Positions 21,516 to 30,705 of a stretch of 64,000 nt of DNA are shown here, one piece after another. The stretch comes from Streptomyces sp. SID12501 (lineage in GTDB: Bacteria; Actinomycetota; Actinomycetes; Streptomycetales; Streptomycetaceae), in assembly GCF_010550245.1 (NCBI RefSeq), contig NZ_JAAGLU010000012.1, positions 124,001 to 188,000 on the forward strand, read 5' to 3'. A program made the translations under genes and the position numbers. The notes beneath the pieces are model-generated. The model did not search any database and was not told where the DNA came from. It saw only the letters and a program-made list of their open reading frames with translations. How positions within the stretch are numbered: the stretch's first letter is position 1; the number at the start of each line of letters is the position of its first letter.

Positions 21516-23729
21516 TCACGCCAGGCTGTCCCGCCAGGCCCGGTGCAGGTCCGCGAACCGGCCCGTACCGGCGATGAGTTCGGCCGGGGCGCCGTCCTCG
21601 ACGACCCGCCCGTGCTCCATCACCAGCACCCGGTCGGCGATCTCGACGGTCGACAGCCGGTGTGCGATCACGACGGCCGTACGCCCCTTCAGGACCGTCG
21701 ACATCGCGCGCTGCACGGCCCGTTCACCCGGGATGTCGAGCGAACTGGTCGCCTCGTCGAGGATCAACACTGCCGGATCGGCGAGCAACGCCCGTGCGAA
21801 CGCGACCAGTTGGCGCTGCCCGGCGGAGATACGGCCACCTCGCTTGCGTACGTCCGTGTCGTAGCCCTCGGGCAGCGCGGTGATGAAGTCGTGGGCGCCG
21901 ATCGCCTTGGCCGCGCGCTCGATCTCCTCGCGCGGGGCGTCCGGGGCGCCGACGGCGATGTTGTCGGCGACGCTGCCGGAGAACAGGAAGGCCTCCTGCG
22001 TCACCATCACGACCCCGCGCCGCAGATCGGTGCCCGACAGGTCGCGCAGCTCGACGCCGTCGAGGCGGACATGTCCCTCGGTGGGGTCGTAGAAGCGGGC
22101 GAGCAGCTTGGCCAGGGTGGACTTGCCGGCGCCGGTCGAGCCGACGACCGCGACGGTCTGCCCGGCCGGGAGGGTGAGGTCGAAGCGGGGAAGCACCTCG
22201 CCGCCGGTGCGGTAGGCGAACCGGACCCCGTCGAAGACGACCTCACGACCCGGGTGCTCGGACTCGAGTACCGGAAGCTCGCGCGGAGTCGACGGCTCCG
22301 GGACCGAGGGCACCTGGGCGAGCAGCCCGGAGATCTTCTCCAGGGAGGCGGTGGCCGACTGGTACGAGTTGAGGAACATGCCGAGCCGGTCGATGGGGTC
22401 GTACAACCGGCGCAGGTACAGCACGGCGGCGGCCAGCACACCCAGCTCCAGCGTGCCGTCCGCGACCCGGTGGGCGCCCCACAACACCATCGCGGCGACA
22501 GCGGAGTTGGCGACGACCCGGGAGCCGACGACATAGCGGGCCATCTCCAGGATCGCGTCGCCGTTCTTCCGCTCGTGATGCCGGTTGAGAGCCTCGAACT
22601 CCGCGTCGTTGGCGGCCTCGCGGCGGAACGCGCGCACCGGCCGGATGCCGTTCATCGTCTCGACGAACTTGACGATGACGGAGGCGATCGCGGTGGACCG
22701 CAGTCCGTACACCCGGCCGGCCCGGCGCCGGTAGAGCCGGACGAGGAGGTACAGCGGCACGAAGGAGGCGACGGCGAGCGCGCCGAGGCTCAGATCCAGC
22801 CAGAGCAGGACGGCCGAGATGTAGGCGAACGACAGGGCGATGGTGACGAGTTCCTGGAGCCCGTCGTTCAGCAGCTCGCGCAGCGACTCGACGTCCGCCG
22901 TGGAACGGGAGATCAGACGGCCCGAGGTGTAGCGCTCATGGAAGTCGAGGCTGAGGGCCTGCGCGTGCCGGAAGATACGCCCGCGCAGATCGAGCAGCGC
23001 GTCCTGACTCACCCGGGCGGCGGCGGAGACGAACCAGTACTGCAGCGCGCCCGAGGCCAGCGCGCAGAGCAGATAACCGACCCCGACGCCGACGAGCGGC
23101 CCGTTGTCGTGGTCGCGAAGGGCCGGTACGGCACGGTCGATGGCGTACGCGACGAGCAGCGGGCCCGCCTGGACGGCCGCCTGCTGGAGCAGCAGAAGTA
23201 CGGCGGTCAGGGCGACGCGCCCCTTCATCGGGGCGAGGAGGGACCGGAGCAGGTTCGCGGTGGCGCCCTTGGGGGTGGGCAGGTCGTCCTGGTCGAAGGG
23301 GTCGGCGGGGGCGGAGGGCCGGGGAGCGGCGGGGGCGCCTTTGGCGTCCGGCGCGGTGCCCGTGTCGGACACCAGCTTGGCGTCCGGGTCGGTGTCCGGC
23401 TGGGTGTCCGACATGGTGTCCGGGGCGGTGTTCGGCCTGGCGTTCGGCGCGGCGTTCTGGCCGGTGTCCGGGTCGGCGTTCAGCTGGGTGTTCGGTCCGA
23501 TGTTCGGCTTGGCGCTCGGCGCGGCATCCGGTCCTGCGTGCCGCGCGGCGTCCTGCCCGTTGTCCGGTCCGGCGTCCGGCCTGGTGCTCGGCGCGGCGTT
23601 CTGGCCGGTGTCCGGGTCGGCGTTCAGATCGGCGTCCGGCCTGGTGTCCGGCCTGGTGCCCGGGCCAGTGTTCGGCCCGGGGGGCTGTTCGTCGTCGGGG
23701 GTCGGCGCGGTGGTCGTGGGCGCCGTCAT
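21516..23729 (-). CDS. ABC exporter half-transporter with long repetitive hydrophilic N-terminus
   Basis: 737 residues. The first ~140 are Pro/Asp/Asn/Thr/Ala-rich repeats; the block NADPDTGQNAAP occurs twice. The exporter fold follows (membrane segments about 160-450), then an NBD with Walker A GSTGAGKST, Q-loop MVTQEAFLF, signature ISAGQRQL (Ala for the first Gly), Walker B LILDEATSSLD and H-loop IAHRLSTV. Its start overlaps the stop of the upstream exporter gene by ATGA. As a heterodimer its complete Walker site would face the LSGGQ of the partner. A possible drug or lipid exporter; no substrate evidence. Confidence 0.9.
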   Translation of the reverse strand: MTAPTTTAPTPDDEQPPGPNTGPGTRPDTRPDADLNADPDTGQNAAPSTRPDAGPDNGQDAARHAGPDAAPSAKPNIGPNTQLNADPDTGQNAAPNARPNTAPDTMSDTQPDTDPDAKLVSDTGTAPDAKGAPAAPRPSAPADPFDQDDLPTPKGATANLLRSLLAPMKGRVALTAVLLLLQQAAVQAGPLLVAYAIDRAVPALRDHDNGPLVGVGVGYLLCALASGALQYWFVSAAARVSQDALLDLRGRIFRHAQALSLDFHERYTSGRLISRSTADVESLRELLNDGLQELVTIALSFAYISAVLLWLDLSLGALAVASFVPLYLLVRLYRRRAGRVYGLRSTAIASVIVKFVETMNGIRPVRAFRREAANDAEFEALNRHHERKNGDAILEMARYVVGSRVVANSAVAAMVLWGAHRVADGTLELGVLAAAVLYLRRLYDPIDRLGMFLNSYQSATASLEKISGLLAQVPSVPEPSTPRELPVLESEHPGREVVFDGVRFAYRTGGEVLPRFDLTLPAGQTVAVVGSTGAGKSTLAKLLARFYDPTEGHVRLDGVELRDLSGTDLRRGVVMVTQEAFLFSGSVADNIAVGAPDAPREEIERAAKAIGAHDFITALPEGYDTDVRKRGGRISAGQRQLVAFARALLADPAVLILDEATSSLDIPGERAVQRAMSTVLKGRTAVVIAHRLSTVEIADRVLVMEHGRVVEDGAPAELIAGTGRFADLHRAWRDSLA

Positions 23730-25606
23730 CGGGCGGCCTCCTCGAAGCTGTCGGTGCTGTCGGTGCCGTGGGGGGTGTCGCCGCGGTCGGTCCTCTCGTC
23801 CGCGCCGGCCATCAGCCAGGCGTACTCGGCGTTCGTCCGCAGGAGTTCGTGATGCGTGCCCACGGCGGCGATCCGGCCGCCGGACAGGAGGGCGACGCGG
23901 TCGGCGAGCAGGACCGTGGACGGGCGGTGCGCCACGATCAGGGCCGTGGTGTCGGCGAGGACCCGGCGCAGCGCGGCCTCGACGGCGGCCTCCGTGTGCA
24001 CGTCCAGCGCGGACAGTGGGTCGTCGAGGACGAGGAACCGGGGCTTGCCCACGACCGCCCGGGCCAGCGCGAGCCGCTGCCGCTGGCCGCCGGACAGACT
24101 GAGGCCCTGCTCACCGACCTGGGTGTCCGACCCCTGCGGAAGCGAGTGCACGAAATCGGCCTGCGCCACGGAGAGCGCGTGGCGCAACTCGGCCTCGCCG
24201 GCGGAATCCTGGGCCCCCATGAGGACGTTGGCGCCGACGCTCGCCGAGAAGAGGGTGGGTTCCTCGAAGGCGACGGCGACCAGGGCACGCAGCTCTTCCC
24301 TGGGCAGGGCGGAGATGTCGTGCCCGTCGAGGGTGATGCGCCCCGAGGTCACCTCGTGCAGCCGGGGGACGAGCGCCGTGAGCGTGGTCTTGCCGCTGCC
24401 GGTCGTGCCGACGAGGGCCATGGACTCGCCGGGCCGGATGTGGAGGTCGACGCGGTCGAGGACGGGAGGGGAGTCGGCGGGGGCGTCGGGATACCGGAAG
24501 GAGACGTCGTGGAAGCGGAGCCCGCGGTCGGCGCCCGAGGAATCGGAGGCAGAGGCAGGGTGATGAGCACCGGGGTGGAGCATTTCCCCCTCACCCTCCG
24601 GATCCTCGTCCATCACCTCGAAGTACCGTTCCGTGGCGGTGGCCGCGTCCTGGCTCATCGCGAGGAGGAAGCCGATGGAGTCGACGGGCCAGCGCAGGGC
24701 GAGGGCCGTCGACAGGAAGGCGACCAGCGTGCCGGCCGACAGATCACCGTCGGCGACCTGCACGGTCCCCAGCACGAGCGCCGACCCGATCGCCAGCTCC
24801 GGCAGCGTGACGATCACCGCCCAGATCGCCGACAGCAGCCGGGCCTTGTGCAACTCGGTCCCGCGCAACGTCCCCGACAGCTCACGGAACGCCCGCGCCT
24901 GACTCCTGTGTCGTCCGAACCCCTTGATGATCCGGATGCCGAGCACGCTCTCCTCGACGACCGTCGTCAGGTCGCCCACCTGGTCCTGTGCGCGCCGGGC
25001 CACGAGGTGGTAGCGCCGCTCGAAGACGATGCACACGATCAGGACGGGGATGGCGGGCCCCAGGATCACCAGCCCCAGCGACCAGTCCTGGGCCAGCATG
25101 ATGATCACGCCGACGAGGATCGTCACCGCGTTGACGAACAGGAACGTCAGCGGAAACGCGAGGAACATCCGCAGCAGCATCAGGTCCGACGTCGCCCGGG
25201 ACAGCAACTGCCCTGACGGCCACCGGTCGTGGAAGGCGACAGGCAGCCGCTGGAGCCGCCGGTACAGAGCCGCCCGCATCGCTGCCTCGACCCCGGCCAG
25301 CGGCCGGGCCACCAGCCACCGCCGCAGCCCGAACAACAGCGCCTCCCCGAGCCCGAGGAGCAGCAGCCACAGCGCCCCGAACCACACACCGCGCGAGTCA
25401 CGGTCGGCGATCGGCCCGTCCACCATCCACTTCAGGACGAGCGGGATCACCAACCCCATACAGGACGCGAGGACCGCGACGAAGGCGGCTGTGAACAGCC
25501 GTGCGCGCACCGGCCGCACATAGGGCCACAGGCGCAGCAGAGTGCGTACGGCGGAACGGCCGGCGTGGACCTCGGGGTCCTTTGCGGTTGCACGTGTCGT
25601 GGGCAT
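23726..25606 (-). CDS. ABC exporter half-transporter, partner with Asp in place of catalytic Glu
   Basis: 626 residues from the ATG at 25606 (MPTTRATAKDPEVHAG); eight upstream in-frame residues are not conserved in style. It has six membrane segments, Walker A GTTGSGKTT, a Q-loop in which Gln is replaced by Glu (VAFEEPTLF), a perfect LSGGQRQR signature, Walker B FLVLDDPLSALD (Glu to Asp) and H-loop VAHRPSTV. This Glu-to-Asp change is the classical mark of the non-catalytic site in heterodimeric bacterial exporters. It is first in a two-gene ATGA-coupled unit with the 737-residue protein. Confidence 0.9.
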   Translation of the reverse strand: MPTTRATAKDPEVHAGRSAVRTLLRLWPYVRPVRARLFTAAFVAVLASCMGLVIPLVLKWMVDGPIADRDSRGVWFGALWLLLLGLGEALLFGLRRWLVARPLAGVEAAMRAALYRRLQRLPVAFHDRWPSGQLLSRATSDLMLLRMFLAFPLTFLFVNAVTILVGVIIMLAQDWSLGLVILGPAIPVLIVCIVFERRYHLVARRAQDQVGDLTTVVEESVLGIRIIKGFGRHRSQARAFRELSGTLRGTELHKARLLSAIWAVIVTLPELAIGSALVLGTVQVADGDLSAGTLVAFLSTALALRWPVDSIGFLLAMSQDAATATERYFEVMDEDPEGEGEMLHPGAHHPASASDSSGADRGLRFHDVSFRYPDAPADSPPVLDRVDLHIRPGESMALVGTTGSGKTTLTALVPRLHEVTSGRITLDGHDISALPREELRALVAVAFEEPTLFSASVGANVLMGAQDSAGEAELRHALSVAQADFVHSLPQGSDTQVGEQGLSLSGGQRQRLALARAVVGKPRFLVLDDPLSALDVHTEAAVEAALRRVLADTTALIVAHRPSTVLLADRVALLSGGRIAAVGTHHELLRTNAEYAWLMAGADERTDRGDTPHGTDSTDSFEEAAR

Positions 25607-25706
25607 CGATCCGAGCCTACAAACCACCACTGACAGTGCCTACCGAGTTTTGACCCGAACCCGGTCGGCCGAAGGTCCTACGACCTGCGTGTTCGAGAAG
25701 TCGTAC

Positions 25707-25770
25707 CCTGACCCGCAGAGGACCTGACCCGCAGAGGACCTGACCCGCACAGACCCTGACCAACCTGCAC
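25707..25770. repeat. 16-bp tandem repeat after the sulfatase gene
   Basis: Two identical units CCTGACCCGCAGAGGA, a third with three changes and a fourth degenerate one (CCTGACCAACCTGCAC). It lies between the ABC exporter start and the sulfatase stop. No function is evident; probably replication slippage. Confidence 0.8.
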
Positions 25771-25775
25771 AGGCC

Positions 25776-27191
25776 CTAACTCGGATACGGCAGCAGCCCG
25801 TTCGCGATCGTCTCCCACGCGGCTTTCAGCTCGGCGAGCAACTCGGGTTTGTCGGGGGCCAGATCGGCCTGCTCGCGCTGGTCGGCGGCCAGGTTGTACA
25901 GGTGGTCGGTCTTGGCGGCGTCCTGGTAGTACTTCCAATCCCCGCGCCGGAGCGCCCGGTTGGCCCGCACCCGCCAGAACAGGTCCCGCTCGGGCAGCTC
26001 CTGGCCCCGCAGCAGGTACCCGGCGAGACTCGTCCCGTCCAGCGGGTAGGCAGGGTCGGGCCGGGCGCCGCCCAGCTCCAGGAAGGTCGCCGTCCAGTCG
26101 GGGGAGAGGTTCGGCTCGTGACTGACCTGACGGCCGTCGATTCCCGCAGGCCAGCGCACGATGGTCGGCACCCGGATGCCACCCTCCTGGAGCACGAACT
26201 TCTCACCGCTCAGCGGCCACAGGTACGACCAGCGCTCCCCGCCGTTGTCGCTGGCGAAGTACACCAGCGTGTTCTCCTCCTGCCCCGACCGGCGCAGGGC
26301 GGCGAGCACCTCGCCGACGGCCGCGTCCAGGCTCTGCACCATCTGCGTGTACTTCTCGACCGAGCCGCCGTCGTAGTGGTTGAGGGCCTTGGTGACGTCG
26401 GCCTGGCTCTTCGCGGCCCGGATCTTCGCGGCGATCTCGGCACCGGTCGCCTCGTCGCCCTCGGCGAGCCAGGGCCAGTGCGGGGTCGTGAAGTTGAGGT
26501 TGAGCAGCCAGGGCTTGGCACCGTGGTCCCGGCCGACGTACTCGACGGCCCGCTCGGTCAGGACCTCCGTGTAGTACCGCAGGTCCTGGTACTCGGCGTC
26601 GCCCTCGTAGAGGTCGTGGTCGCCGAGCTGCCCCAGCTTGGAGAAGTACTCCAGCACACCGCCGTGATTGCCGAAGAACTCGTCCCACCCCGACCTGGTG
26701 GGGCTGTAGTCGGGCAGCCAGCCGCAGTGCCACTTGCCGATTAGCGCGGTGGCGTAGCCGGACTTCTTCAACAGGGAGGCGAGTGTGGGGTGTTCGGGGT
26801 CGAGTCCTTGCGTCCTGTTCGCGATGGGCTCGGCGAGCCCGCCCGGCGTACGGCCCGGATAGCGCCCGGTGTACAGGCTGAACCGTGTCGGCGAGCAGGT
26901 GGCGGACCCCGAGTAGGCATCGGTGAACCGGACGCCCTGCCGGGCCAGCCGGTCCAGGTGGGGCGTCCTGATGTGCGGGGCGCCGTAGGAGGAGAGGTCG
27001 GCCCAGCCGAGGTCGTCACCGAGGATGACCAGGAAGTTGGGGCGGCGCCTGCCGTGCTGTCCGGCGTCACGGGCCTGGAACGGGCGCTCGGCGGAGGCGG
27101 CAGCGGCGGGGGCGGCACCGGCGGCGGAAACGGCGGTGACGGCACCGCCACCGACCAGGCCACCGAACGTACGGCGGGATATTTCGGGCAT
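25776..27191 (-). CDS. Tat-exported arylsulfatase-type sulfatase
   Basis: 471 residues. The N-terminus has a twin-arginine signal (SRRTFGGLVGGGAV). The sulfatase domain shows the metal site LVILGDDLGWADL and the formylglycine motif CSPTR with Cys at residue 99, followed by LYTGRYPG. The Cys-type motif is matured by a formylglycine-generating enzyme before Tat export. It releases sulfate from sulfate esters outside the cell. Start chosen at ATG 27191 (AAGGAA seven bases upstream). A cysteine-rich leader peptide gene lies 84 bases upstream, suggesting control by sulfur supply. The natural substrate is unknown. Confidence 0.9.
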   Translation of the reverse strand: MPEISRRTFGGLVGGGAVTAVSAAGAAPAAAASAERPFQARDAGQHGRRRPNFLVILGDDLGWADLSSYGAPHIRTPHLDRLARQGVRFTDAYSGSATCSPTRFSLYTGRYPGRTPGGLAEPIANRTQGLDPEHPTLASLLKKSGYATALIGKWHCGWLPDYSPTRSGWDEFFGNHGGVLEYFSKLGQLGDHDLYEGDAEYQDLRYYTEVLTERAVEYVGRDHGAKPWLLNLNFTTPHWPWLAEGDEATGAEIAAKIRAAKSQADVTKALNHYDGGSVEKYTQMVQSLDAAVGEVLAALRRSGQEENTLVYFASDNGGERWSYLWPLSGEKFVLQEGGIRVPTIVRWPAGIDGRQVSHEPNLSPDWTATFLELGGARPDPAYPLDGTSLAGYLLRGQELPERDLFWRVRANRALRRGDWKYYQDAAKTDHLYNLAADQREQADLAPDKPELLAELKAAWETIANGLLPYPS

Positions 27192-27275
27192 GCGGTGGTT
27201 CCTTGGGGCAGAGGGGGCCCGCGAAGGGGACACCTAAGGGGAGAACGGAGGAAACGAGGTGGGGAGACCGTGGGC

Positions 27276-27371
27276 TCAGCGACAGATGGCGCTGGACTGC
27301 CGGCACAGGTCGACATGGCGCCGCTCCACCAGCGCGACGTACGCGCAGCGGTGATCGGCGGAAGTCCTCAT
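27276..27371 (-). CDS. Short leader peptide with HVDLCR motif, upstream of the sulfatase
   Basis: A 31-codon reading frame ending RRHVDLCRQSSAICR. Streptomyces genomes carry many such ~20-35-residue peptides with an (S/R)RRHVDLxR core and Cys near the end, upstream of sulfur-assimilation and sulfatase genes; they are annotated as putative leader peptides and thought to sense cysteine by translation. Here it has three Cys, is in the sulfatase direction and ends 84 bases before its start. An ATG two codons earlier (27377) is an alternative start. No clear Shine-Dalgarno was seen. The rest of the 27192-27531 gap holds nothing else I can identify. Confidence 0.7.
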   Translation of the reverse strand: MRTSADHRCAYVALVERRHVDLCRQSSAICR

Positions 27372-27531
27372 GGTCATGGACGGTGCCAGGGGGACGACGG
27401 GGGCGTCAAGAAGGTGTCCACGGACCGGAACCCACGCTGAATTCGCGCGACAGGACGGCCACGACTCTGGAACCGTGGGCGGCCGGGTCCGGCCGGGCCC
27501 CGACAACGTGTGCGCACTGGACGGGTGATCG

Positions 27532-28170
27532 ATGGGTTTCACGCTGGACGGCCCAGTTCTGGAGGGCTCGCTCGTGCGCCTGGAGCCGCTGGACCGGCGT
27601 CACGCGCCGGATCTCGCCGCCGCGGCGGAGGAGGACCGTGGCTCGTACCGGTTCACCTGGGTGCCGACGGCGGCGGAGGTCGGCGGGTACATCGACGCCC
27701 AGCTCGCCCGCGCCGCCGAGGGGAAGCTGGCTCCGTACGCACAGGTGGACCGGGCGTCGGGACGTGCGGTCGGGGTCACGGCCTACTGGGACCCGCGGCC
27801 GTGGCCGGAGGGCGAGGGCCTGTGCGCGATCGAGGTCGGCTTCACCTGGCTCGCGGCATCCGCCCAGGGCACCGGGCTGAACACCGAGGCCAAGTACCTG
27901 CTGTTCCGGCACGCGTTCGAGAACTGGGACGTGGCACGCGTCGACCTGAAGACGGACGCGCGCAACGGCCGTTCACGGGCCGCCATCGAAAGAGCGGGAG
28001 CCCGCTTCGAGGGCGTACTGCGGAACTGGTCCCGCTCATGGGTACCGGGCGAGGACGGCCGGCTCCGTGACTCCGCGATCTTCTCGATCACCGCGGAGGA
28101 GTGGCCGGACTGCCGGGCCGGCCTCGAACAACGCCTCACGCGGGTGACACCGGGGCCGACCCTCACCTGA
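27532..28170 (+). CDS. GNAT-family N-acetyltransferase (RimJ/RimL-like)
   Basis: 212 residues. The start (GFTLDGPVLEGSLVRLEPLD) and the block AQGTGLNTEAKYLLFRHAFE, corresponding to the acetyl-CoA loop with later variation ARVDLKTDARNGRSRAAIERAG, are typical of RimJ/RimL-type acetyltransferases. The Q/R-x-x-G-x-G/A loop reads QGTGLN. It is cytoplasmic, with the usual domain length plus a short C-tail. Its end overlaps the end of glgX on the other strand by 8 bases. The target could be a protein N-terminus or a small amine; the sequence does not say. Confidence 0.85.
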   Translation: MGFTLDGPVLEGSLVRLEPLDRRHAPDLAAAAEEDRGSYRFTWVPTAAEVGGYIDAQLARAAEGKLAPYAQVDRASGRAVGVTAYWDPRPWPEGEGLCAIEVGFTWLAASAQGTGLNTEAKYLLFRHAFENWDVARVDLKTDARNGRSRAAIERAGARFEGVLRNWSRSWVPGEDGRLRDSAIFSITAEEWPDCRAGLEQRLTRVTPGPTLT

Positions 28171-30502
28171 CCACCCGCAGCAGCAGAACAGCCCTCCCCG
28201 GCACACCGATCTCGTCCCCCGCCCGGTACTCCACCCCCGGCGCCTCCCCCTGCTCCTCCCGTGACGTGTCGACGACGACCTCGTACCGCTGCGCCCAAGG
28301 GGCCCCCGGCAGCGCGAAGTTCGTCGGGAGGTCGCCCGTGTGGAGGATCGCGAGGAAGCTGTCGTCGGTGATCGGGACGCCCCGGGCGTCCCGGCCCGGG
28401 ATGTCGCGGCCCGACAGATACATGCCCAGGGTCTCCGCCGGGGCGTACCAGTCCCCTTCCGTCATCTCCGTGCCCAGGGCGGTGAACCAGGCCAGGTCCC
28501 TCAGTCCGTCGACCGGATGGGCCCGGCCGGAGAAGAACGCCCGCCTGCGCAGTACGGGATGGCGGTGCCGCAGGTCGATGAGGCGGGCGGTCAGTTCGGT
28601 CAGCGCGCGCCAGCCCGGGTCCTCCAGCAGGCTCCAGTCCACCCAGCTGATCTCGTTGTCCTGGCAGTACGCGTTGTTGTTGCCCCCCTGAGTACGCCCC
28701 AGCTCGTCGCCCGCGACCAGCATCGGAACGCCCGTCGACAGCAGCAGAGTTGTCAGCAGGTTCCTCAACTGACGGCGCCGCAGGGCCAGTACGTGCTCGT
28801 CGTCCGTCTCGCCCTCAGTGCCGCAGTTCCAGGCGCGGTTGTCGTCGGTGCCGTCGCGGTTGCCCTCCCCGTTGGCCTCGTTGTGCTTGCGCTCGTACGA
28901 CACCATGTCCCGCAGCGTGAAACCGTCGTGCGCCGTGACGAAGTTGACCGAGGCGTAGGGCCTGCGACCGCCCCACGCGTACAGGTCACTCGACCCCGAC
29001 AACCGGTATCCCAGGTCCCGTACGTCCGGCAGCGCCCCCCGCCAGAAGTCCCGGACCGCGTTGCGGTAGCGGTCGTTCCACTCCGTCCACAGGGGTGGGA
29101 ACGCGCCGACCTGGTAGCCCCCGGAACCGACGTCCCACGGTTCCGCTATCAGCTTCACCCGGCGCAGTACCGGGTCCTGCGCGATCACCGCCAGGAAGGG
29201 GGAGAGCATGTCGACGTCGTGCATCGAGCGGGCCAGGGCCGCCGCCAGGTCGAAGCGGAAGCCGTCCACCCCCATCTCCGTCACCCAGTACCGCAACGAG
29301 TCCGTGATCAGCCGCAGTACGTGCGGCTGGACCACGTGGAGCGTGTTTCCGCAGCCCGTGTAGTCCGTGTACCGGCGTGCGTCGCTCTGCAGCCGGTAGT
29401 AACCCCGGTTGTCCATGCCCCGCAGGGACAGCGTCGGGCCGTGTTCGTCCGCCTCCGCCGTGTGGTTGTAGACCACGTCGAGGATGACCTCTATGCCCGC
29501 CGCGTGCAGTGCGCGCACCATGCGCTTGAACTCGCCGACCTGCTGGCCCGCCGTACCCGTCGCCGCGTATCCCGCGTGCGGGGCGAAGTAGCCGATCGAG
29601 TTGTAGCCCCAGTAGTTCTTCACGCCCCGGCGCAGCAGATGGTCCTCGTGCGCGAACTGGTGCACCGGCAGCAGTTCCACCGCCGTCACGCCCAGCTTCG
29701 TCAGGTGTTCTATCGCGGCCGGGTGGGCCAGGCCGGCGTACGTGCCCCGCAGCTCCTCCGGGATGTCCGGGTGCAGCTTGGTGAAGCCCTTGACGTGGAC
29801 CTCGTAGATCACCGAGTCCGACCACGGCGTCTTCGGGCGGCGGTCGTCCGCCCACTCGTCGTCGGGGGCGTCGTCGTGGACGACGACGCCCTTCGGGACG
29901 AACGGCGCCGAGTCGCGGTCGTCGCGCACGGTGTCCGCGACCTGTTGCTGGGGCCAGTCGCGGACGTGCCCGTACACCTCGGGGGGCAGATCGAAATCGC
30001 CGTCCACCGCGCGCGCGTACGGGTCGAGAAGCAGCTTCGCCGGGTTCCAGCGGGCGCCGGTCCACGGGTCCCAGCGGCCGTGCACGCGATAGCCGTAGCG
30101 CTGGCCCGGCATGACCCCGGGCACGAAGCCGTGCCATATCTCGTGCGTCAGCTCGGTGAGGGGGACACGGGTCTCCACCTCTCCACCGCCCCCGTCGCCT
30201 TTCTCCACCTCCCCGAACAGGCACAGCTCCACCGCCTCCGCCCCGCCCGCCCACAGCGCGAAGTTGGTGCCCGACACCCCGTCCGGGCCCGTGCGGAAAC
30301 GTGCGCCCAGGGGCATCGGCGTCCCCGGCCACACGGGAACGGCGGGCAGCGCGGCGCGTGGCGCACTGTTCGGCGCGCTGTCGCTTTCGGTGTCCGGATG
30401 GGTACCGGTCGTGAGATCGGTGTCGGGCATCATGGCTTCGGGGTGCCTCTCCTCGACGGTGCGCTGTTTCGCGACCGCCTTCTGCTCAGCTGCGCTGGAC
30501 AC
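28163..30502 (-). CDS. glgX: Glycogen debranching enzyme (isoamylase type, GH13_11)
   Basis: GlgX cleaves alpha-1,6 branches of phosphorylase-limit glycogen. The protein has ~779 residues: an N-terminal CBM48-like domain after a ~50-residue variable leader, then the GH13 barrel with GFRFDLAAALARSM (nucleophile), LIAEPWDVG (acid/base) and NFVTAHDGFTLRDMVSY. The GTG at 30502 has GGGAGG seven bases upstream; ATGs at about residues 23-24 are alternatives, and the frame is open 264 bases further up without similarity. Shares the 28-30 kb region with no other glucan gene but functionally completes the glgP/glgE set 18 kb away. Confidence 0.9.
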   Translation of the reverse strand: MSSAAEQKAVAKQRTVEERHPEAMMPDTDLTTGTHPDTESDSAPNSAPRAALPAVPVWPGTPMPLGARFRTGPDGVSGTNFALWAGGAEAVELCLFGEVEKGDGGGGEVETRVPLTELTHEIWHGFVPGVMPGQRYGYRVHGRWDPWTGARWNPAKLLLDPYARAVDGDFDLPPEVYGHVRDWPQQQVADTVRDDRDSAPFVPKGVVVHDDAPDDEWADDRRPKTPWSDSVIYEVHVKGFTKLHPDIPEELRGTYAGLAHPAAIEHLTKLGVTAVELLPVHQFAHEDHLLRRGVKNYWGYNSIGYFAPHAGYAATGTAGQQVGEFKRMVRALHAAGIEVILDVVYNHTAEADEHGPTLSLRGMDNRGYYRLQSDARRYTDYTGCGNTLHVVQPHVLRLITDSLRYWVTEMGVDGFRFDLAAALARSMHDVDMLSPFLAVIAQDPVLRRVKLIAEPWDVGSGGYQVGAFPPLWTEWNDRYRNAVRDFWRGALPDVRDLGYRLSGSSDLYAWGGRRPYASVNFVTAHDGFTLRDMVSYERKHNEANGEGNRDGTDDNRAWNCGTEGETDDEHVLALRRRQLRNLLTTLLLSTGVPMLVAGDELGRTQGGNNNAYCQDNEISWVDWSLLEDPGWRALTELTARLIDLRHRHPVLRRRAFFSGRAHPVDGLRDLAWFTALGTEMTEGDWYAPAETLGMYLSGRDIPGRDARGVPITDDSFLAILHTGDLPTNFALPGAPWAQRYEVVVDTSREEQGEAPGVEYRAGDEIGVPGRAVLLLRVVR

Positions 30503-30705
30503 CTCTCCGCCTCCCGCGACTCGTGGAAAGAGTAGAACGAGTGAAACGAAGCGAGTACAGCTAGAACAAGTGTGCGGCGTCCCGGCCGCGGCGCCCTGTC
30601 GTGTCGGTCTTCGTGCCGTGCTTCGCGTCGTTTCTCCCCCTGTTCTGCCCAGAGCGTGGCTCGCACTCACGTTTCCCCAGGACGTGCCGCGTCGTTGGGT
30701 CCTGT

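Noticed and set aside
16732..23852. Very long plus-strand open frames (over 1000 codons) opposite the proteases and ABC genes
   Set aside because: High-GC antisense frames without recognisable motifs; every part is covered by a well-supported minus-strand gene.
25707..25770. CRISPR array
   Set aside because: Contiguous 16-bp tandem units without spacers and no cas genes.
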